A DNA stretch of 64,000 nucleotides from Maritalea porphyrae (GCF_027213965.1 NZ_JAPWGX010000002.1:624412-688411); one strand, 5' to 3'. Shown: positions 37,290 to 47,214, numbered from the stretch's first letter. Translations and numbers: made by a program. Notes: generated by a model not told the origin, from the letters alone.

Positions 37290-37945
37290 TGCATGGTGAT
37301 GTTTGCGTCTTGGCGCGACATCTCAATTTCTGCAAAAGCCATCAGCATTTCCGCCCGCGTTGCCAATGTGTCTGCCTCAAGAAGCGCTTGGCGCTCTCTT
37401 GCTGCATAGGGGCTGGCCATTGAACATGTGTTGATGAGGTCTTCTAATCCCGCTTCATTGATCTCATCCCAATCCAATTCAAAATCAGCGAACTCGGCAT
37501 AAGAGCGCAACAAATTGACAAAGCGATTGCGGTCGATATCATTTTCACCAAATCCGGCAATCAAATCTTGCTTGAAGGGGGAGGTGTCGATGGTGCCTGT
37601 GCGATAGGGTTTGTTGTTTAAAACAGAATCGCCCTTAAGGTTGAAACGGCAAAGGCCTGTTAGGCCGATCATATAACGTTCGTCGCCAACTTCTTCAAAA
37701 TGGGTGATCCGGCCCAGCGTGCCGATGGATTGAAGTTGCGGGACTTCGCTTTCATCGTCCGCATTTTGCGGCTGGATAAGGCCAATCAGGCGATTGCTTG
37801 AAAGGGCATCGTCGACCAGTTCCACGTAGCGTTCTTCAAAAATGTGCAGAGGCAATACCGCGCGCGGAAACAGCAGAGCGCCGTCCAGCGGCAGCAAAGG
37901 TACGGTTTTGGCGGCGACAAGTTTATCGGCTTTTGAAGAACCCAT
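37286..37945 (-). CDS. LON substrate-binding-domain protein
   Basis: A 219-residue protein consisting of a LON N-terminal domain (LPLDGALLFPRAVLPLHIFEERYVELVDDAL and SIGTLGRITHFEEVGDERYMIGLTGLCRF) with no ATPase or protease part. Function is unknown. It lies between the thioredoxin-like gene and the Trm112-like gene on one strand, a common trio in Hyphomicrobiales. Confidence 0.88.
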   Translation of the reverse strand: MGSSKADKLVAAKTVPLLPLDGALLFPRAVLPLHIFEERYVELVDDALSSNRLIGLIQPQNADDESEVPQLQSIGTLGRITHFEEVGDERYMIGLTGLCRFNLKGDSVLNNKPYRTGTIDTSPFKQDLIAGFGENDIDRNRFVNLLRSYAEFADFELDWDEINEAGLEDLINTCSMASPYAARERQALLEADTLATRAEMLMAFAEIEMSRQDANITMQ

Positions 37946-37969
37946 TTGGCTATGTTACCTCAAATCAGC

Positions 37970-38899
37970 CTAGCTGAAAAGTACAGCGGAGAGCATTCGC
38001 CGACCTTTGACAGACGCTGGGTCCATTGGTCCCCACGCTTCAAACAGTTCTAAAAGCTTGGTTCGGGCACCGTCTTCATTCCATTCTCTGTCATTTTTGA
38101 TAATGGCGACGAGGCTTTGTGCTGCTTTGAGTTTCTCACCGGCCGCATTATAGGCGATGGCCAAATCATAGCGCAATTGATGGTTGTTTGGGTCGGTTGC
38201 CAATTTCTCTTCAAGGGCGGTTGTGTCTTCCAGTCCCTCCGCTTCTTGAGCAAGCCCCAATGCCGTATTCAATTTTTGGTAGCTCTCAAGGTTTTGCCCT
38301 TCTTGGCTAACCGACAATAGTGTGTGCTGAGCGTTTTCCATATCGCCAAGTTTCACGTGAATCGCTGCAATGCCAATTATTGCTTCATCATTTGTTTGGT
38401 CGAATTGCAAGATCTGGCTGTAGATCTGTGAGGCGCTTGCGAAATCTCCGGCGTCCATTGCGGCTTGGGCTTGCTCTAGAGCCGCTGCGATTTGGCTCGC
38501 AGGATCTTCAGGTGCAGGGGGTGCTGCTTTCACCACCTTGTCAATAAAGGCGTTGATCTCACTTTCTGGAATTGCCCCCATGAATCCATCCAATGGGCGG
38601 CCGCCCACAAATGCAATTACTGCGGGAATAGACTGGATGCCCATTTGACCAGCGATGGCCTGATTTTGATCAATATCGATTTTCACCAACTTTACTTTGC
38701 CGCCAGCATTGGTGACGGCTTTTTCGATTAGTGGTCCCAATTGTTTGCATGGGCCGCACCATGGCGCCCAGAAATCGACCAATACAGGAACGCTTTGTGA
38801 TGCTTCGAGCACGTCGGCGGCAAAGTTTTCTGTGTTCGAATCTTTAATTAGATCCGCTGATTGGTTTGGAGCGGCGCCATTGATAAGATCTGCGGTCAT
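37970..38899 (-). CDS. Thioredoxin-TPR chaperone (CnoX/YbbN-like)
   Basis: The ATG at 38899 (MTADLINGAAPNQ) has GGAAG just upstream and gives 309 residues. The N-terminal thioredoxin domain has an intact WCGPC active site (VDFWAPWCGPCKQLGP); the C-terminal half is a set of TPR-like helices (AAALEQAQAAMDAGDFASA, YQKLNTALGLAQEAEG, RYDLAIAYNAAGEKLKA). E. coli YbbN lacks the second Cys, so this copy may be redox-active. parS site 8 lies in the TPR part. Confidence 0.9.
   Translation of the reverse strand: MTADLINGAAPNQSADLIKDSNTENFAADVLEASQSVPVLVDFWAPWCGPCKQLGPLIEKAVTNAGGKVKLVKIDIDQNQAIAGQMGIQSIPAVIAFVGGRPLDGFMGAIPESEINAFIDKVVKAAPPAPEDPASQIAAALEQAQAAMDAGDFASASQIYSQILQFDQTNDEAIIGIAAIHVKLGDMENAQHTLLSVSQEGQNLESYQKLNTALGLAQEAEGLEDTTALEEKLATDPNNHQLRYDLAIAYNAAGEKLKAAQSLVAIIKNDREWNEDGARTKLLELFEAWGPMDPASVKGRRMLSAVLFS
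38349..38364 (-). promoter_or_regulatory. parS: parS-like site 8 (inside thioredoxin-TPR gene)
   Basis: The minus strand reads CGATTCACGTGAAACT, with the same 14-base core GATTCACGTGAAAC as sites 1-4, 6 and 7. About 24 kb from the origin. In the gene it reads AIHVKL. Confidence 0.65.
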
Positions 38900-39077
38900 A
38901 TTGTCTTCCAATTCAACTTAAAGCGGTTCATTCATCACGTGCAATTTGGGTCCTTCTTGGAACAAAAACAAGCCTATGACTAGGGGGTATGGCAATTACA
39001 TGGCGGATTCTTTGGGTGATTTTACTTGGGAATGTGTAGATTTTTTCAGCTGATGTAAAAAAGGTGAAAAATATGGC

Positions 39078-39106
39078 TTGCAATTGGCGATTGGTTTAGG
39101 CATATA
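39078..39106 (+). promoter_or_regulatory. Promoter for tRNA-Gly
   Basis: TTGCAA (39078-39083) and CATATA (39101-39106) with a 17-base spacer form a housekeeping-type promoter about 48 bases before the tRNA. The stretch 38912-39077 upstream holds nothing I can identify. Confidence 0.5.
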
Positions 39107-39154
39107 AGCGCGCACCAGCCACGTTGAAACAACGCACATAGGCTTGGTACGGAT

Positions 39155-39229
39155 GCGGGCGTAGCTCAGTGGTAGAGCACAACCTTGCCAAGGTTGGGGT
39201 CGTGAGTTCGAATCTCATCGCCCGCTCCA
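39155..39229 (+). tRNA. tRNA-Gly (anticodon GCC)
   Basis: A cloverleaf with acceptor stem GCGGGCG/CGCCCGC, D arm GCTC…GAGC, anticodon stem CAACC/GGTTG with loop TTGCCAA (anticodon GCC), T arm GTGAG/CTCAT with TTCGAAT, discriminator T and an encoded CCA end. It reads GGC and GGU codons. Confidence 0.97.
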
Positions 39230-39491
39230 AATTTTCTCAAAATCGATAAATGAATTCCCACCTCCAAAGGTGCGTGTTGGTTGCTGAACGATCGCGTTCT
39301 CCAATTGTGTTCATGAGTTGCGTGATGGTGCGGGTCGAAAAAATCTCGCAATACTCTTGCCTGAAAAAGAATCGATTGAAATGAGCGTTCTGTTGCACGA
39401 TGTTCCGACGTTGTGCCAAGGGATGTGTCCCAATTCTTTACCCGCATTGCATTTAAGCCGCTGTCCACCTCATCTCGTGGGTCTAATCCTT

Positions 39492-39516
39492 TTTTAATTT
39501 GACATTCAAATTAAAA
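39492..39516. promoter_or_regulatory. Candidate XylR operator before xylB
   Basis: A 25 bp palindrome with 11-base arms TTTTAATTTGA / TCAAATTAAAA around CAT, 30 bases before the xylB start. A related palindrome lies in the xylR-xylF gap. A-T-rich palindromes of this type are typical of ROK-family XylR repressors. The rest of the gap 39230-39491 shows no gene; a minus-strand frame there is an artefact of the tRNA. Confidence 0.8.
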
Positions 39517-39546
39517 CATTATTAGGTGTGGTCGGGAGGAAATTGG

Positions 39547-40998
39547 ATGTATCTTGGACTAGATTTGGGCACTTCTGGCCTTAGGGCGCTGTTGGTGGAC
39601 GCGGGTGGAAAACCTTTGGGGTCTACGCAAAACGCTTACAGCACTTCACATCCTCACCTTGGGTGGAGTGAGCAAAACCCCGCACTTTGGGTTGCAGCCT
39701 GTACGCGTGCGCTAGAAGAGCTTAAAGCGCGTTTTCCTCAACAATTGAAGGCACTAAAAGGCATTGGCATATCCGGGCATATGCATGGCGCGGTGTTGCT
39801 CGATAAAGCTCAAGCAGTGTTGCGCCCCTGCATTTTGTGGAACGACACCCGCAGTTCCGAACAAGCCGCCCTATTGGATCAAACCAAGGGCGTTAGAGAA
39901 CTTTCGGGCAACATTGTTTTTCCCGGGTTCACGGCGCCAAAACTGATGTGGGTTAAAGAAAATGAACCCGAAAATTTTGCGCGAACAGAAACGGTGTTGC
40001 TGCCAAAAGACTATCTGCGATTTTGGCTAAGCGGCGAATTGAAAAGTGAAATGTCGGATGCCGCGGGCACATGTTGGCTAGATGTGGGCACGAGGTCTTG
40101 GTCAAATAAAATTTTGGCGCATTCAGGGGTCAACCAAAGTCAACTGCCGGCTTTGGTTGAAGGCTCTGAAGTTGCTGGAACCCTAAAAGCTGAACATCTG
40201 TCGGCGTGGGGTATTGAGCAACCCGTTGTGATCGTGGGAGGCGGTGCAGACAATGCAGCCACCGCCTGCGGCGCGGGCGTTATGAATGAGGGTCAAGGTT
40301 TTGTGTCGCTGGGTACTTCTGGGGTCATTCTAGCGGCGCGCAGCAGTTTTTCTCCCCAACCTGAAACCGCGGTACATACATTTTGTCATGCGGTCCCGAA
40401 CCGTTGGTATCAAATGGGGGTCACAATGGCTGCAACCGATAGTTTAAATTGGTTCGCGGACATTTGTAGTCAGACACCTGAAGCCCTAACCAACGAACTT
40501 GATATCCAATTGAAAGCGCCCAGCAATATTCATTTTTTACCCTATCTTTCAGGGGAACGGACGCCACATAACGACAGCGTTATTAGAGGCGCATTCGTCG
40601 GTCTTGATATCGCCCATACACGGGCGGATATGACCCATTCGATTATGCAAGGCGTGGCCTTTTCGCTGCGCCAGAGCTTTGATGCGCTTTGCGCCACGGG
40701 AGCAGACTTGAAAAAGCTTCTGGTCGTTGGAGGTGGGGCAAACTCTCGGCTTTGGGTGGAGATGCTTGCCACGGTTCTAAATGTGCCACTTGAGCTGCCC
40801 GAAGAAGGTGATTTCGGGGCGGCCTTGGGGGCAGCCCGGCTTGCGATGTGCGGCGCCATTGGCTGCGATCCGCTAGACGTGATGACAGCGCCAAAGATCG
40901 CTACAACAATTCACCCAAACAAAAAACATCGGGCTGCCTATGCGACAGCCTATGAAAAATTCAAAACAATATACCCAGCGGTAAGGGCGATACAATGA
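39547..40998 (+). CDS. xylB: Xylulokinase XylB
   Basis: The ATG at 39547 ([18 protein letters not shown]) follows GGAGGA by six bases. The 483-residue FGGY-family kinase has the N-terminal phosphate motif [35 protein letters not shown], and the C-terminal [18 protein letters not shown]. It phosphorylates D-xylulose to xylulose 5-phosphate. First gene of xylB-xylA-tal; its stop overlaps the xylA start by four bases. A palindromic operator precedes it. Confidence 0.95.
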   Translation: MYLGLDLGTSGLRALLVDAGGKPLGSTQNAYSTSHPHLGWSEQNPALWVAACTRALEELKARFPQQLKALKGIGISGHMHGAVLLDKAQAVLRPCILWNDTRSSEQAALLDQTKGVRELSGNIVFPGFTAPKLMWVKENEPENFARTETVLLPKDYLRFWLSGELKSEMSDAAGTCWLDVGTRSWSNKILAHSGVNQSQLPALVEGSEVAGTLKAEHLSAWGIEQPVVIVGGGADNAATACGAGVMNEGQGFVSLGTSGVILAARSSFSPQPETAVHTFCHAVPNRWYQMGVTMAATDSLNWFADICSQTPEALTNELDIQLKAPSNIHFLPYLSGERTPHNDSVIRGAFVGLDIAHTRADMTHSIMQGVAFSLRQSFDALCATGADLKKLLVVGGGANSRLWVEMLATVLNVPLELPEEGDFGAALGAARLAMCGAIGCDPLDVMTAPKIATTIHPNKKHRAAYATAYEKFKTIYPAVRAIQ

Positions 40999-42299
40999 GT
41001 ACAGGTTTTTTCAAGGATATCCAAAAGGCTTCGTTTGAAGGTGCAGACAGCACGAACCCAATGGCTTTTCATCACTATAATCCAGATGAAGTAATTTTGG
41101 GCAAACGTATGGAAGACCATTTGCGATTTGCCGCCGCCTATTGGCATTCATTTGCCTGGCCCGGCAGTGATCCATTTGGTGGGCAAACGCTGGATCGGCC
41201 TTGGTTTGGGGACACCATGGAGTTGGCAAAGCACAAAGCAGATGTCGCTTTTGAGATGTTTGACATTTTGGGTGTGCCTTACTTCTGTTTTCATGATGCT
41301 GACGTGCGCCCCGAAGGCGAAAGCTTTGCGCAAAACACTCGGAACCTTGAAGAAATTACGGACTATTTCCAACTCAAGATGGCACAAACTGGCACCAAGC
41401 TCTTGTGGGGCACGGCCAATATGTTCTCGCACAGTCGCTATATGTCAGGGGCTGCGACCAATCCAGATCCAGATGTATTTGCTTTTGCGGCTGCAACTGT
41501 AAAATCTTGCATGGATGCCACTGTCAAATTGGGTGGCGAGAACTATGTTTTGTGGGGTGGGCGTGAAGGCTATGAAACCCTTTTGAACACAGATATGAAG
41601 CTAGAGCTCGATCACATGGGGCGCTTTCTCAACATGGTTGTTGAGTATAAGCATAAGATTGGCTTTAAGGGGCAAATCTTGGTGGAGCCAAAACCGCAGG
41701 AGCCTTCTAAGCACCAATATGATTATGATGCGGCAACTTGTTACGGGTTTTTGAAAACCTATGGCCTTGAGAATGAGGTCAAATTGAACCTTGAACAAGG
41801 TCACGCCATTTTGGCAGGTCATTCCTTTGAGCATGAGATCGCTACCGCCGTGGCGCTTGGCGTTTTGGGATCCATCGATATGAACCGCAACGACTATCAA
41901 TCTGGTTGGGACACCGACCAATTTCCCAATAATGTCCCAGAAGTGGCGCTGGCCTATTACCACATCCTAAAAGACGGCGGATTCTCATCGGGCGGTACTA
42001 ATTTTGATGCCAAAATTCGTCGACAATCACTAGATCCTCAGGACCTTGTTGCCGCCCATATCGGGGGCATGGACATTTGTGCACGTGGTTTGAAGGCTGC
42101 AGCTGCAATGATCGAAGATGGTGGGTTGGACGAGGCGTTGAAAGAGCGTTACGCCGGGTGGAATACACCAGAAGCGGAACAGCTTTTATCAAGCACATTG
42201 GAAGAGGTCACCAACAAAGTGATCGCTTCAGATACCAATCCGGTGGCGAAATCAGGTCGTCAGGAAATCTTGGAAAACTATGTTAACCGGTTCGTTTAA
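40995..42299 (+). CDS. xylA: Xylose isomerase XylA
   Basis: A 434-residue TIM-barrel isomerase of class II. The catalytic His region is [14 protein letters not shown], metal ligands lie in [35 protein letters not shown] and [20 protein letters not shown], and [15 protein letters not shown] follows. It converts D-xylose to D-xylulose in the cytoplasm. Coupled to xylB by a 4 bp overlap; tal follows after 21 bases. Confidence 0.97.
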   Translation: MSTGFFKDIQKASFEGADSTNPMAFHHYNPDEVILGKRMEDHLRFAAAYWHSFAWPGSDPFGGQTLDRPWFGDTMELAKHKADVAFEMFDILGVPYFCFHDADVRPEGESFAQNTRNLEEITDYFQLKMAQTGTKLLWGTANMFSHSRYMSGAATNPDPDVFAFAAATVKSCMDATVKLGGENYVLWGGREGYETLLNTDMKLELDHMGRFLNMVVEYKHKIGFKGQILVEPKPQEPSKHQYDYDAATCYGFLKTYGLENEVKLNLEQGHAILAGHSFEHEIATAVALGVLGSIDMNRNDYQSGWDTDQFPNNVPEVALAYYHILKDGGFSSGGTNFDAKIRRQSLDPQDLVAAHIGGMDICARGLKAAAAMIEDGGLDEALKERYAGWNTPEAEQLLSSTLEEVTNKVIASDTNPVAKSGRQEILENYVNRFV

Positions 42300-42320
42300 A
42301 GATCGGTTTAAGGAAACAAA

Positions 42321-42974
42321 ATGAAGTTCTTTATTGATACCGCTGAAATTGCTGAAATTGAAAAATGGGCACCAACTGGTTTTTTAGACGGGGTTACCAC
42401 CAATCCTTCACTGATCAAGAAATCTGGCCGCGATATGATCGAAGTCATCACCCAGATTTGTGAAATCACTAACACCCCGGTGTCTGCAGAAGTTGCGGCG
42501 CTGGATTATGGGGGCATGCTGAAAGAAGCTGAAGTGCTCAAGAAAATTGCGCCAAATGTTTGCATCAAATTGCCAACAACAATGGCCGGTTTGCATGCGT
42601 GCAGCACTTTGACAAAACAAGGTGTTAATACCAATCTCACGCTTTGTTTTTCGGCCAACCAAGCCCTGTTGGTGGCAAAGGCGGGCGCCACCTACGTTAG
42701 CCCATTCATAGGCAGGTTAGACGACATCAACCTGGATGGTATGCAGTTGATTGAGGACATCCGCACAATTTATGACAATTACGGGTTTGAAACACAAATA
42801 TTGGCTGCGTCAATTCGCACCCCAAATCATGTGAGCGATGCAGCCCTTGCGGGGGCAGATGTAGCGACCATTCCCGCGAGCACGCTTGAAAAGCTTGTGC
42901 ATCACCCGCTCACTGATAAGGGACTTGAAGGGTTTGTGAAAGATTGGGCGTCCACTGGTCAGTCAATTCTATAG
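42321..42974 (+). CDS. tal: Transaldolase (type 3B, TalC/FSA-like)
   Basis: A 217-residue short transaldolase: [41 protein letters not shown] (Schiff-base Lys in IKLP), [32 protein letters not shown] and [12 protein letters not shown]. It moves dihydroxyacetone units in the non-oxidative pentose phosphate pathway, here joined to xylose use, where xylulose 5-phosphate enters. Fructose-6-phosphate aldolase has the same size, so exact specificity is open. Confidence 0.93.
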   Translation: MKFFIDTAEIAEIEKWAPTGFLDGVTTNPSLIKKSGRDMIEVITQICEITNTPVSAEVAALDYGGMLKEAEVLKKIAPNVCIKLPTTMAGLHACSTLTKQGVNTNLTLCFSANQALLVAKAGATYVSPFIGRLDDINLDGMQLIEDIRTIYDNYGFETQILAASIRTPNHVSDAALAGADVATIPASTLEKLVHHPLTDKGLEGFVKDWASTGQSIL

Positions 42975-43021
42975 TCTGTCCGGCCACGCTGGCGAGTGGA
43001 TCACCAAATTGGGGGCACATC

Positions 43022-44326
43022 ATGAAGACTATTGGAACTGCATTGATTAGTGCCTTACTTGTGGGCACTAGCTTCTCGCAAAACTTAGCATTTGAACCCG
43101 CTAACTATGCTAATGCCGATCAACATGAAATTGATGTTGGTCGGTTTCTCTTTTATGACCCGATTTTAAGCGGCAATAAAACAGTTTCTTGTTCAACGTG
43201 CCATCACTCAAAATTTGGGACGTCTGATGGGGTGGCGTTGGGGCTTGGTGATGGGGGAAAGGGGTTAGGCCCGGCTCGGGTTGTGGATCCGAACAATCTT
43301 CCGGAAAAGCGGGTGCCGCGCAACTCTCCAGCTTTGTTTAATCTAGGCGCTGACGAGTTTGTTTCATTGTTCCACGATGGGCGGTTGGAAAAAGATACGT
43401 CACGACCATCTGGCATTCGCTCACCATTGGAAGACGAAATGATCGTCGGCTTTGACAGCGTTTTGTCGGCTCAGGCAATGTTTCCCGTACTTTCACCTGA
43501 TGAAATGGCAGGGCATTATTCTGAGAATGAAGTCTCGCAAGCGGTTCGGTTAGGTCGGTTAACGGGAGATGGTGGTGCTTGGGATCTTATCGCAGAGCGT
43601 GTCCGTTCAATTTCAGAATACCGCGACTTATTTGAACCGGTTTTACCCGCAGGCAAGAAAATCGGCTTTACCGATATCGCAAACGCCATTGCGGCCTTCA
43701 TCGCGTTTGAATGGCGGGCGAATGAAAGTCCGTTCGATCACTATTTGAGAGATGGCAAGCCATTGTCCGCAAATGCAATTTCGGGCATGGATTTATTTTA
43801 TGGCAAGTCAAATTGTAGTTCGTGTCACTCAGGACTTTTCCAAACCGATCACGATTACCACGCCATCGCCATGCCTCAAATCGGGCCAGGTAAGGGCGCT
43901 CGGTTTGAAAGCCATGCAAGAGACACTGGCCGTATGCACACCACTGGGCGGGCAAGTGATATCTACAAGTTTCGCACGCCATCTTTGCGCAATGTGGCCC
44001 TAACTGCGCCTTACGGCCATGCTGGTGCCTATGAAACACTTGAGCAAGTTGTTCGTCATCACTTGGACCCGGTTGCTTCACTGCAAGCCTATCGTTTGAA
44101 GGTTGATTTGCCAGCATTGGACAGCGCTACAGATTTGCGCATTATGGATGATCCGATGGAAGTAGATGTCATTGCACGGGCAAATGAGTTGGCACCTCAA
44201 ACCTTAAGCGACACCGAGATTGAAGATTTGCTAGCCTTTCTGGACAGTTTGACCGATCCAATTAGTTCAATTGGCCGATTGGGCGTGCCGGACCGGGTGC
44301 CAAGCGGTTTGCTATTTGATCAATAG
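43022..44326 (+). CDS. Di-heme cytochrome c peroxidase-family protein
   Basis: The ATG at 43022 (MKTIGTALISALL) follows GGGGG and gives a 434-residue secreted protein with a Sec signal. Two heme-binding motifs, CSTCH (Cys57) and CSSCH (Cys265), and segments such as RVPRNSPALFNLG and FRTPSLRNVALTAPYGHAGAYETLEQVVRHH identify the CcpA/MauG superfamily. It could reduce hydrogen peroxide or oxidise an unknown periplasmic substrate. It begins 47 bases after tal on the same strand, so it probably belongs to the xylose operon. Its stop overlaps that of the convergent FG-GAP gene by seven bases. Confidence 0.9.
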   Translation: MKTIGTALISALLVGTSFSQNLAFEPANYANADQHEIDVGRFLFYDPILSGNKTVSCSTCHHSKFGTSDGVALGLGDGGKGLGPARVVDPNNLPEKRVPRNSPALFNLGADEFVSLFHDGRLEKDTSRPSGIRSPLEDEMIVGFDSVLSAQAMFPVLSPDEMAGHYSENEVSQAVRLGRLTGDGGAWDLIAERVRSISEYRDLFEPVLPAGKKIGFTDIANAIAAFIAFEWRANESPFDHYLRDGKPLSANAISGMDLFYGKSNCSSCHSGLFQTDHDYHAIAMPQIGPGKGARFESHARDTGRMHTTGRASDIYKFRTPSLRNVALTAPYGHAGAYETLEQVVRHHLDPVASLQAYRLKVDLPALDSATDLRIMDDPMEVDVIARANELAPQTLSDTEIEDLLAFLDSLTDPISSIGRLGVPDRVPSGLLFDQ

Positions 44327-45876
44327 GCATCCGCTTTTACTTGATCGCCCACCCGTTTCAGCGTCCAAAACTTATTGACTTGAAGTGTTGTCCAATCGCT
44401 TTTTGTGCCATTGGGCCATGTGATGCGCACTTCAAATGTCTCGGTTTTACCGAGTCCAAAGTGTTCCGGCGCTAGCATGCCGCTGGCGTGGCCGCCGCCT
44501 ATCGTTAACTCGCGCGCATATGTTTTGCTGTCCGCTTTAACTTCAATCCAGGCCCCAATTGCATTGGCGTTTTGCCTGTCTTGGGTAAGCTGGATGCTTG
44601 CCCAGTTGCCTGTATCGGTCGATATATTCTGATAAATCTCCAAATTTGCACGTCGGTTGACAACAACAAGGTCCAACAGACCGTTCAAATTTAAATCGAG
44701 CAGGGCCGCGCCGCGACTTCTTGATTCACTGCCCACTTGAGCCTTGTCGCCATATTCTTCAAACGTCCCATCTTGGTTTTGAATCAACAGGCTGTTGGGA
44801 TCGGCCATAGCCGAAGAGATCATTTGGTCGACGTTTCCTTTTGCAACAAAAAGATCGTCGAGCCCGTCGTTTTGGATGTCTCCAAAGGCCACATGCCAAC
44901 CTGTGGAAGGGCGTCCATCATCCCCTTTGTAGGGGCGGTGAGTGGTTATGCCTTTGCCAAAGGTAGCGTCAGTGTAAGTGGGTGTAGCACCGCTGCCTTG
45001 AATAGACTGAAGTTTTTGATCTCCCATTGATGTGAGATAAATCTCGGGGAGGCCGTCTCCGCTGATATCTCGGCTTGCTATGCCCATGCCCCAAATCTTA
45101 TGTTCAATCCAGCCTTGGTCTCTTGTGTAAAGTGCTGGTGTGGTTCGCATATTCCATAGCTGCTCGTGCCCCGCTTTGACATAATAGTGACGGTCGTTAG
45201 ACACGCGCAAATCTGCTTTTGAAGTGCGCCCCCAATCGCTAAAAAGCAAAGAAAGCGCACAATACCCAGGTTCAAGTTTAGCTGGTTCGGCATAAGCGCC
45301 ATCAACCGGGCGGTAAAGACTGTTCGCATCACAAGCTTCAAATGGGCCGTCGGGGGCTGACCGGTCCACATAATTGCCAAATGCTAACGTTGGGAGCGCA
45401 TTGTTGCCCTCCCATGTTGCAGAAAAGGCAGTTGTCCACTGCTCACCTGAGGAGAACTGTAGTTTGGAGAATTCTTCGAATTTGCAGCCGCCAAGTCCAC
45501 GCATGATCACGTTTTGACCGACGCGCAGGATAACGAGATCGGTGATCGAATCACCATCTATGTCGATTGGGTATGCGCCAGTGACGGACTTGATTTTCAA
45601 GTTGTCGGGTGTTGCGTCTGCGAAAGCCAAATTGGCACCGCTCTCGGTTGTAACATTTGCAAGGAGCTTTGCAGGTTCAGCGCCGCCGGCAACAAATAAT
45701 TCTGCGAACTGATCGCTGTCGCAGTCAAAAGCGGCCACACCGCCACCCACAAAATGTTCCCAACCGCCAACATATGCATGGGAAATGTCACCTGTGCGAT
45801 CTATAAAAAGGGGGGCGGCAAACGAGGATGATGCAATTGCCAAGGTTGTGATTGATAGAACCGAACTACGAAACAT
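44320..45876 (-). CDS. Secreted FG-GAP/VCBS and ASPIC/UnbV-domain protein
   Basis: A 518-residue exported protein (signal peptide ending SSFAAP). Repeated Asp-rich FG-GAP/VCBS blades are visible (AAFDCDSDQFAELFVAGG, PIDIDGDSITDLVILR, GIASRDISGDGLPEIYLTS, AFGDIQNDGLDDLFVA, ALLDLNLNGLLDLVVVN), giving a likely calcium-binding beta-propeller, and the C terminus has the ASPIC/UnbV domain (IGAWIEVKADSKTYARELTIGGGHASGM and WPNGTKSDW). Its start overlaps the end of the ROK repressor gene by 11 bases, so it is likely co-transcribed with it. Pairs of di-heme peroxidase and ASPIC/UnbV proteins are seen in marine bacteria, but their role is not established. Confidence 0.88.
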   Translation of the reverse strand: MFRSSVLSITTLAIASSSFAAPLFIDRTGDISHAYVGGWEHFVGGGVAAFDCDSDQFAELFVAGGAEPAKLLANVTTESGANLAFADATPDNLKIKSVTGAYPIDIDGDSITDLVILRVGQNVIMRGLGGCKFEEFSKLQFSSGEQWTTAFSATWEGNNALPTLAFGNYVDRSAPDGPFEACDANSLYRPVDGAYAEPAKLEPGYCALSLLFSDWGRTSKADLRVSNDRHYYVKAGHEQLWNMRTTPALYTRDQGWIEHKIWGMGIASRDISGDGLPEIYLTSMGDQKLQSIQGSGATPTYTDATFGKGITTHRPYKGDDGRPSTGWHVAFGDIQNDGLDDLFVAKGNVDQMISSAMADPNSLLIQNQDGTFEEYGDKAQVGSESRSRGAALLDLNLNGLLDLVVVNRRANLEIYQNISTDTGNWASIQLTQDRQNANAIGAWIEVKADSKTYARELTIGGGHASGMLAPEHFGLGKTETFEVRITWPNGTKSDWTTLQVNKFWTLKRVGDQVKADAY

Positions 45877-47071
45877 CTTCAGCCATTTCTGTTAGCGCGA
45901 TATCAACAAGTCCTTCGATGGCAAAAGCTGCCGCCCCTTTGGCCCACATCATGTCGCCCCAACGGTGCACCACAATTTCGGGCGGCGCTGCGTCAACTTG
46001 CACAACAATGTCTTTGATGCTTTGCAAAACGTCGTCTGCATAAAGGAAATCCAACTGCATCCGTTCACCTGAAAGAATGATGAGTTGGGGGTCAAAAATG
46101 TTGATCAGGTTTGAAAGCCCCATTGCAAACATGCGCGCGGCCCGGTCAAGGATCGATTTGGCCATCTTGTCGCCGTCCTTAGCCGCACTGATCAGCGTTG
46201 CGACATCATCGCCGTTGCCATTGTTGCTTGTATGCTCACGGCTAACAGCAAATTCACGTAATAGCGCATAGTCAGCCACATAGGCTTCAAGGCATCCACG
46301 CTGACCGCACCGGCATAAAGCACCATCAAGATGAACTTTGGTGTGGCCGAATTCTGCACCACAACCGCGTGTCCCCCGATAGAGCTCATTGTTCAAGACG
46401 ATGCCCATGCCAACGCCATTTTCGATGGTTACAACGATGAAATCGCTGACGTTTTTGCCTTTGCCGAAATGCTGTTCTGCCTTTGCCACCAAATTCGCGT
46501 CATTGTCGATGAAAATGGGCTTTTCCAGGTGTTTGCCCAATATGCGTTTAAGAGGGACGTTGCGATCTTTGAGGGAAGGGGACCAACGCACGATCCCTTC
46601 TTGCGCGTCAACTATGCCGGCCAATCCCAGACCAACAGCTGAGATGTCTTCGTAGCAGTTGTCGATTTTTTTGGTGGCGGTTTCGAGTTCGGCACGAAAG
46701 ACTTCTGCAAATTCTTTTGGATCATAGCTGATCTTTGACAAGGCGGCTTCATGCTCACAAACAACCTCACCTTCAAAGTTTGCCAAAACAATAGCGATGG
46801 ATTTATTGGCAAGCTTGGCCCCAGCGATTAAATAGGCGTTGCCACGAGTTTTTAGGTCAACTTTTGGTCGACCGCGCTTAAAGTCTTTGCCCTTTGGCTC
46901 AACTGGAACTTCTTCGATCAATCCATGTTCAAGCAACTCGGCTGTGATTGTGGTTACTGTTGCACGGCTAATGCCGGTTTGCTCTGCAAGTTCTATGCGG
47001 GGTACCGGACCCATTTTACGAATTTGCAGCAGCAGTGCGCGACGGCCGATGGTTCTTTGATCACCTAACAA
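45866..47071 (-). CDS. xylR: ROK-family transcriptional repressor, probable XylR
   Basis: I prefer the TTG at 47071 (MLGDQRTIGRRALL), six bases after GAGGAG; the frame is open to a GTG at 47161 without a ribosome site. The 401-residue product has an N-terminal winged helix (GPVPRIELAEQTGISRATVTTITAELLEHGLIEE) and a ROK domain with FIDNDANLVAKAE, FGHTKVH and the zinc motif CRCGQRGCLEAY. It should bind xylose and control xylBA-tal and xylFHG. Palindromes before both units support this. The FG-GAP gene overlaps its 3' end. Confidence 0.88.
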   Translation of the reverse strand: MLGDQRTIGRRALLLQIRKMGPVPRIELAEQTGISRATVTTITAELLEHGLIEEVPVEPKGKDFKRGRPKVDLKTRGNAYLIAGAKLANKSIAIVLANFEGEVVCEHEAALSKISYDPKEFAEVFRAELETATKKIDNCYEDISAVGLGLAGIVDAQEGIVRWSPSLKDRNVPLKRILGKHLEKPIFIDNDANLVAKAEQHFGKGKNVSDFIVVTIENGVGMGIVLNNELYRGTRGCGAEFGHTKVHLDGALCRCGQRGCLEAYVADYALLREFAVSREHTSNNGNGDDVATLISAAKDGDKMAKSILDRAARMFAMGLSNLINIFDPQLIILSGERMQLDFLYADDVLQSIKDIVVQVDAAPPEIVVHRWGDMMWAKGAAAFAIEGLVDIALTEMAEDVS

Positions 47072-47191
47072 TGCGGGCTCCTCAGCCAAATTTGGTGTGA
47101 ATCCAAATCTCCAGTCAATGAATGTCCAATTTGAATCTGTAATTCGACCATATGTTTGCACGTAATTACAGTCAGTTATACAAAAAAATTA

Positions 47192-47214
47192 TTTAATTTG
47201 ATTTTCGAATTTAA
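47192..47214. promoter_or_regulatory. Candidate XylR operator in the xylR-xylF gap
   Basis: TTTAATTTGA-TTT-TCGAATTTAA differs from the xylB operator in two arm positions and has the same three-base spacer. It lies 86 bases before xylF and could control both divergent directions. Confidence 0.75.

Noticed and set aside
39166-39468. A 100-residue minus-strand frame ending EIRTHDPNLGKVVLYH
   Set aside because: The end is the well-known spurious translation of the antisense of tRNA-Gly; the rest has no support.
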